DNA of 47,875 bases, taken from assembly GCA_013115125.1 (NCBI GenBank), contig JABANN010000244.1, positions 1 through 47,875 of the forward strand, read 5' to 3'. The notes below the pieces were generated by a model. The model saw only the letters and a list, made by a program, of their open reading frames with translations. It did not search any database and was not told the origin of the DNA. Of this stretch, positions 46,683-47,875 are shown in pieces. The position numbers and the translations under genes are program-made. Source of the DNA: Perkinsus olseni (Eukaryota > Perkinsozoa > Perkinsida). Within the stretch, counting starts at the first letter, position 1. Each line of letters begins with the position of its first letter.

Positions 46683-47875
46683 CGCGGGTAACTTGCACGA
46701 ATCCAAACCCCAGCGCGCCCCTGCCACATAGGCCTCACCTCGCGCGCGAGAGTCCTCCTGGACAGAAACAGAGAAGCGGGCCTGAAGGGGTCGGCGGAAC
46801 TCAGCCGTTCACTGGCTGATTAACCGTCATGTGGCAAGTGGTGATGACCCGGGTCTAGCCTGCCCCTAGAATTGTTAGGCTAGCAACGACTAGCCACGTG
46901 AGGAGCATTGCCGAGTGCAATTCCTGGGGAATAGGAGACGACTGGATCATAACCCACTCCAGAGACGACGCTGACACTGGCTCTTCAAAGGCGAGGGCTC
47001 GGCGCCAACTCGTGATCCCTTGGGTGTGCATAAGCGGTGGTGTTATGCTCCGTGAACACCTCCGCTCTCGAAGCACTTGCGGCGCCGAAACTTGAAGTGC
47101 CCTAAGATAAAAATGCCATACGTAGGAGCATATCATGAGTCCATCGAAAAAATTTCAGACCGTTATTCGAAGCCAGTGGCTTTGTCTTGCCTTTGTAGTT
47201 CAGAATTACTGCCGTCGAATGTCGCATGCCTTAGGATCAGCTGCAAAAGTTATGAGATCCGGCTGCTCAGGGCCTCTGCATCCTTCCTTGCGGACCAGCT
47301 AATATGTTCCCGAGCTTGGACGGGTAACGATTGGTGAGCAGCTCACCGTGAGCTCAATGCTGGTGGTTGTTCCGGGGCCCAGACAGTCCAGGCAGAAAGA
47401 GTCTGGGATACTCAAAGTCCATGTTCGAGTCTTTCATGTTCATGACGTTTAGAGTCAGACTTTGCACTCGAGTAGATCGAAAGACTTTCGACGAAAGTTA
47501 TTATCTTGCGCTGGAATAAAGATGCATATGATCAGTGATCGAGTTGAGTTGATCAGTTGAGTGAAACCAAATATACTTTAGTGATAACAAACTTGTTGTA
47601 GCGTATGACTTATGGACAAGTCTCCACTTACGCGGTCTCTTCTGAACGTATGGAAATGCGTGAGCTACGCAGACTCTACGAACCAACCCTGGAGGCGCGG
47701 AAAGACAGCTCGGACAGTGCGACCAACGCAGAACACTTGCGGGCTGTTCAGTAAAAGACCTATAAACCAGTCCCAGGATCGATCTTGAGGATTGATTTTG
47801 AAGATCGATCTTGAAAACGTGTTCAGGGAAGTCGGTCCTGAAACTCTTCAGGACTGATCCCGGGATCGATCTCAA
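46683..47875. other. Right-end spacer, no gene resolved
   Basis: Both strands have frames of 60-125 codons without motifs; the 124-codon minus frame running off the right edge from 47501 is of mixed composition and unsupported. A GATCGATCTTGA word is repeated at 47777 and 47803. Confidence 0.45.

Noticed and set aside
47501-47875. 124-codon minus-strand ORF at the right edge
   Set aside because: Mixed composition without motifs, internal short direct repeats, and no splice partner; not supported as coding.

Overview
The window is nuclear DNA of a protist eukaryote. It encodes spliced homologues of USP48, SLX4, AP-3 sigma, NIP7, an AAAP amino-acid permease, a class I sirtuin and a METTL13-like enzyme, so it is neither bacterial nor viral. 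Genes are compact and rich in GT-AG introns, most of them only 40-65 nt long. The intron style, GC-rich coding sequence and alveolate-like gene set suggest an alveolate such as Perkinsus. That assignment is inference; nothing in the window proves it.

Region 1 (1 to about 19.7 kb) is gene-dense and almost all on the + strand: a short tandem repeat, two tandem USP48-like deubiquitinases, an unrecognised spliced gene, AP-3 sigma, a histidine-phosphatase (PGAM-like) gene, a second unrecognised gene, an SLX4-like nuclease scaffold, and a 655-residue Rossmann-like protein. Splice junctions were assigned by reading frames across GT/AG pairs, and most are supported by protein homology or by the paralogue.

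Region 2 (19.7-34.7 kb) is looser. It holds dispersed repeats, palindromes, a minus-strand block (an unknown gene, the AAAP transporter, NIP7 and a lipid-anchored glycine-zipper protein), and three co-oriented copies of an apparently undescribed small secreted-protein family, one of them decayed. It also contains a pentanucleotide microsatellite next to a 98-N assembly gap.

Region 3 (34.7-42.2 kb) is a tight head-to-tail + strand array: a METTL13-like dual methyltransferase, a sirtuin (with a predicted long C-terminal extension), a GNAT acetyltransferase and a small helical protein. The first three are separated by 21 and 84 nt. All three families can act on protein lysine or amino groups, so the array may be functionally linked; this is inference. 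Much of the region looks empty in simple ORF views because introns cut it into short exons.

Region 4 (42.2-47.9 kb) is mostly repeat-bearing and low in coding content. It has an ACGCGT-rich element related to one at 20.3 kb, a MITE-like inverted-repeat element, a probable secreted-protein gene and some coding-like fragments. No virus-like element, rRNA gene or CRISPR array was recognised.
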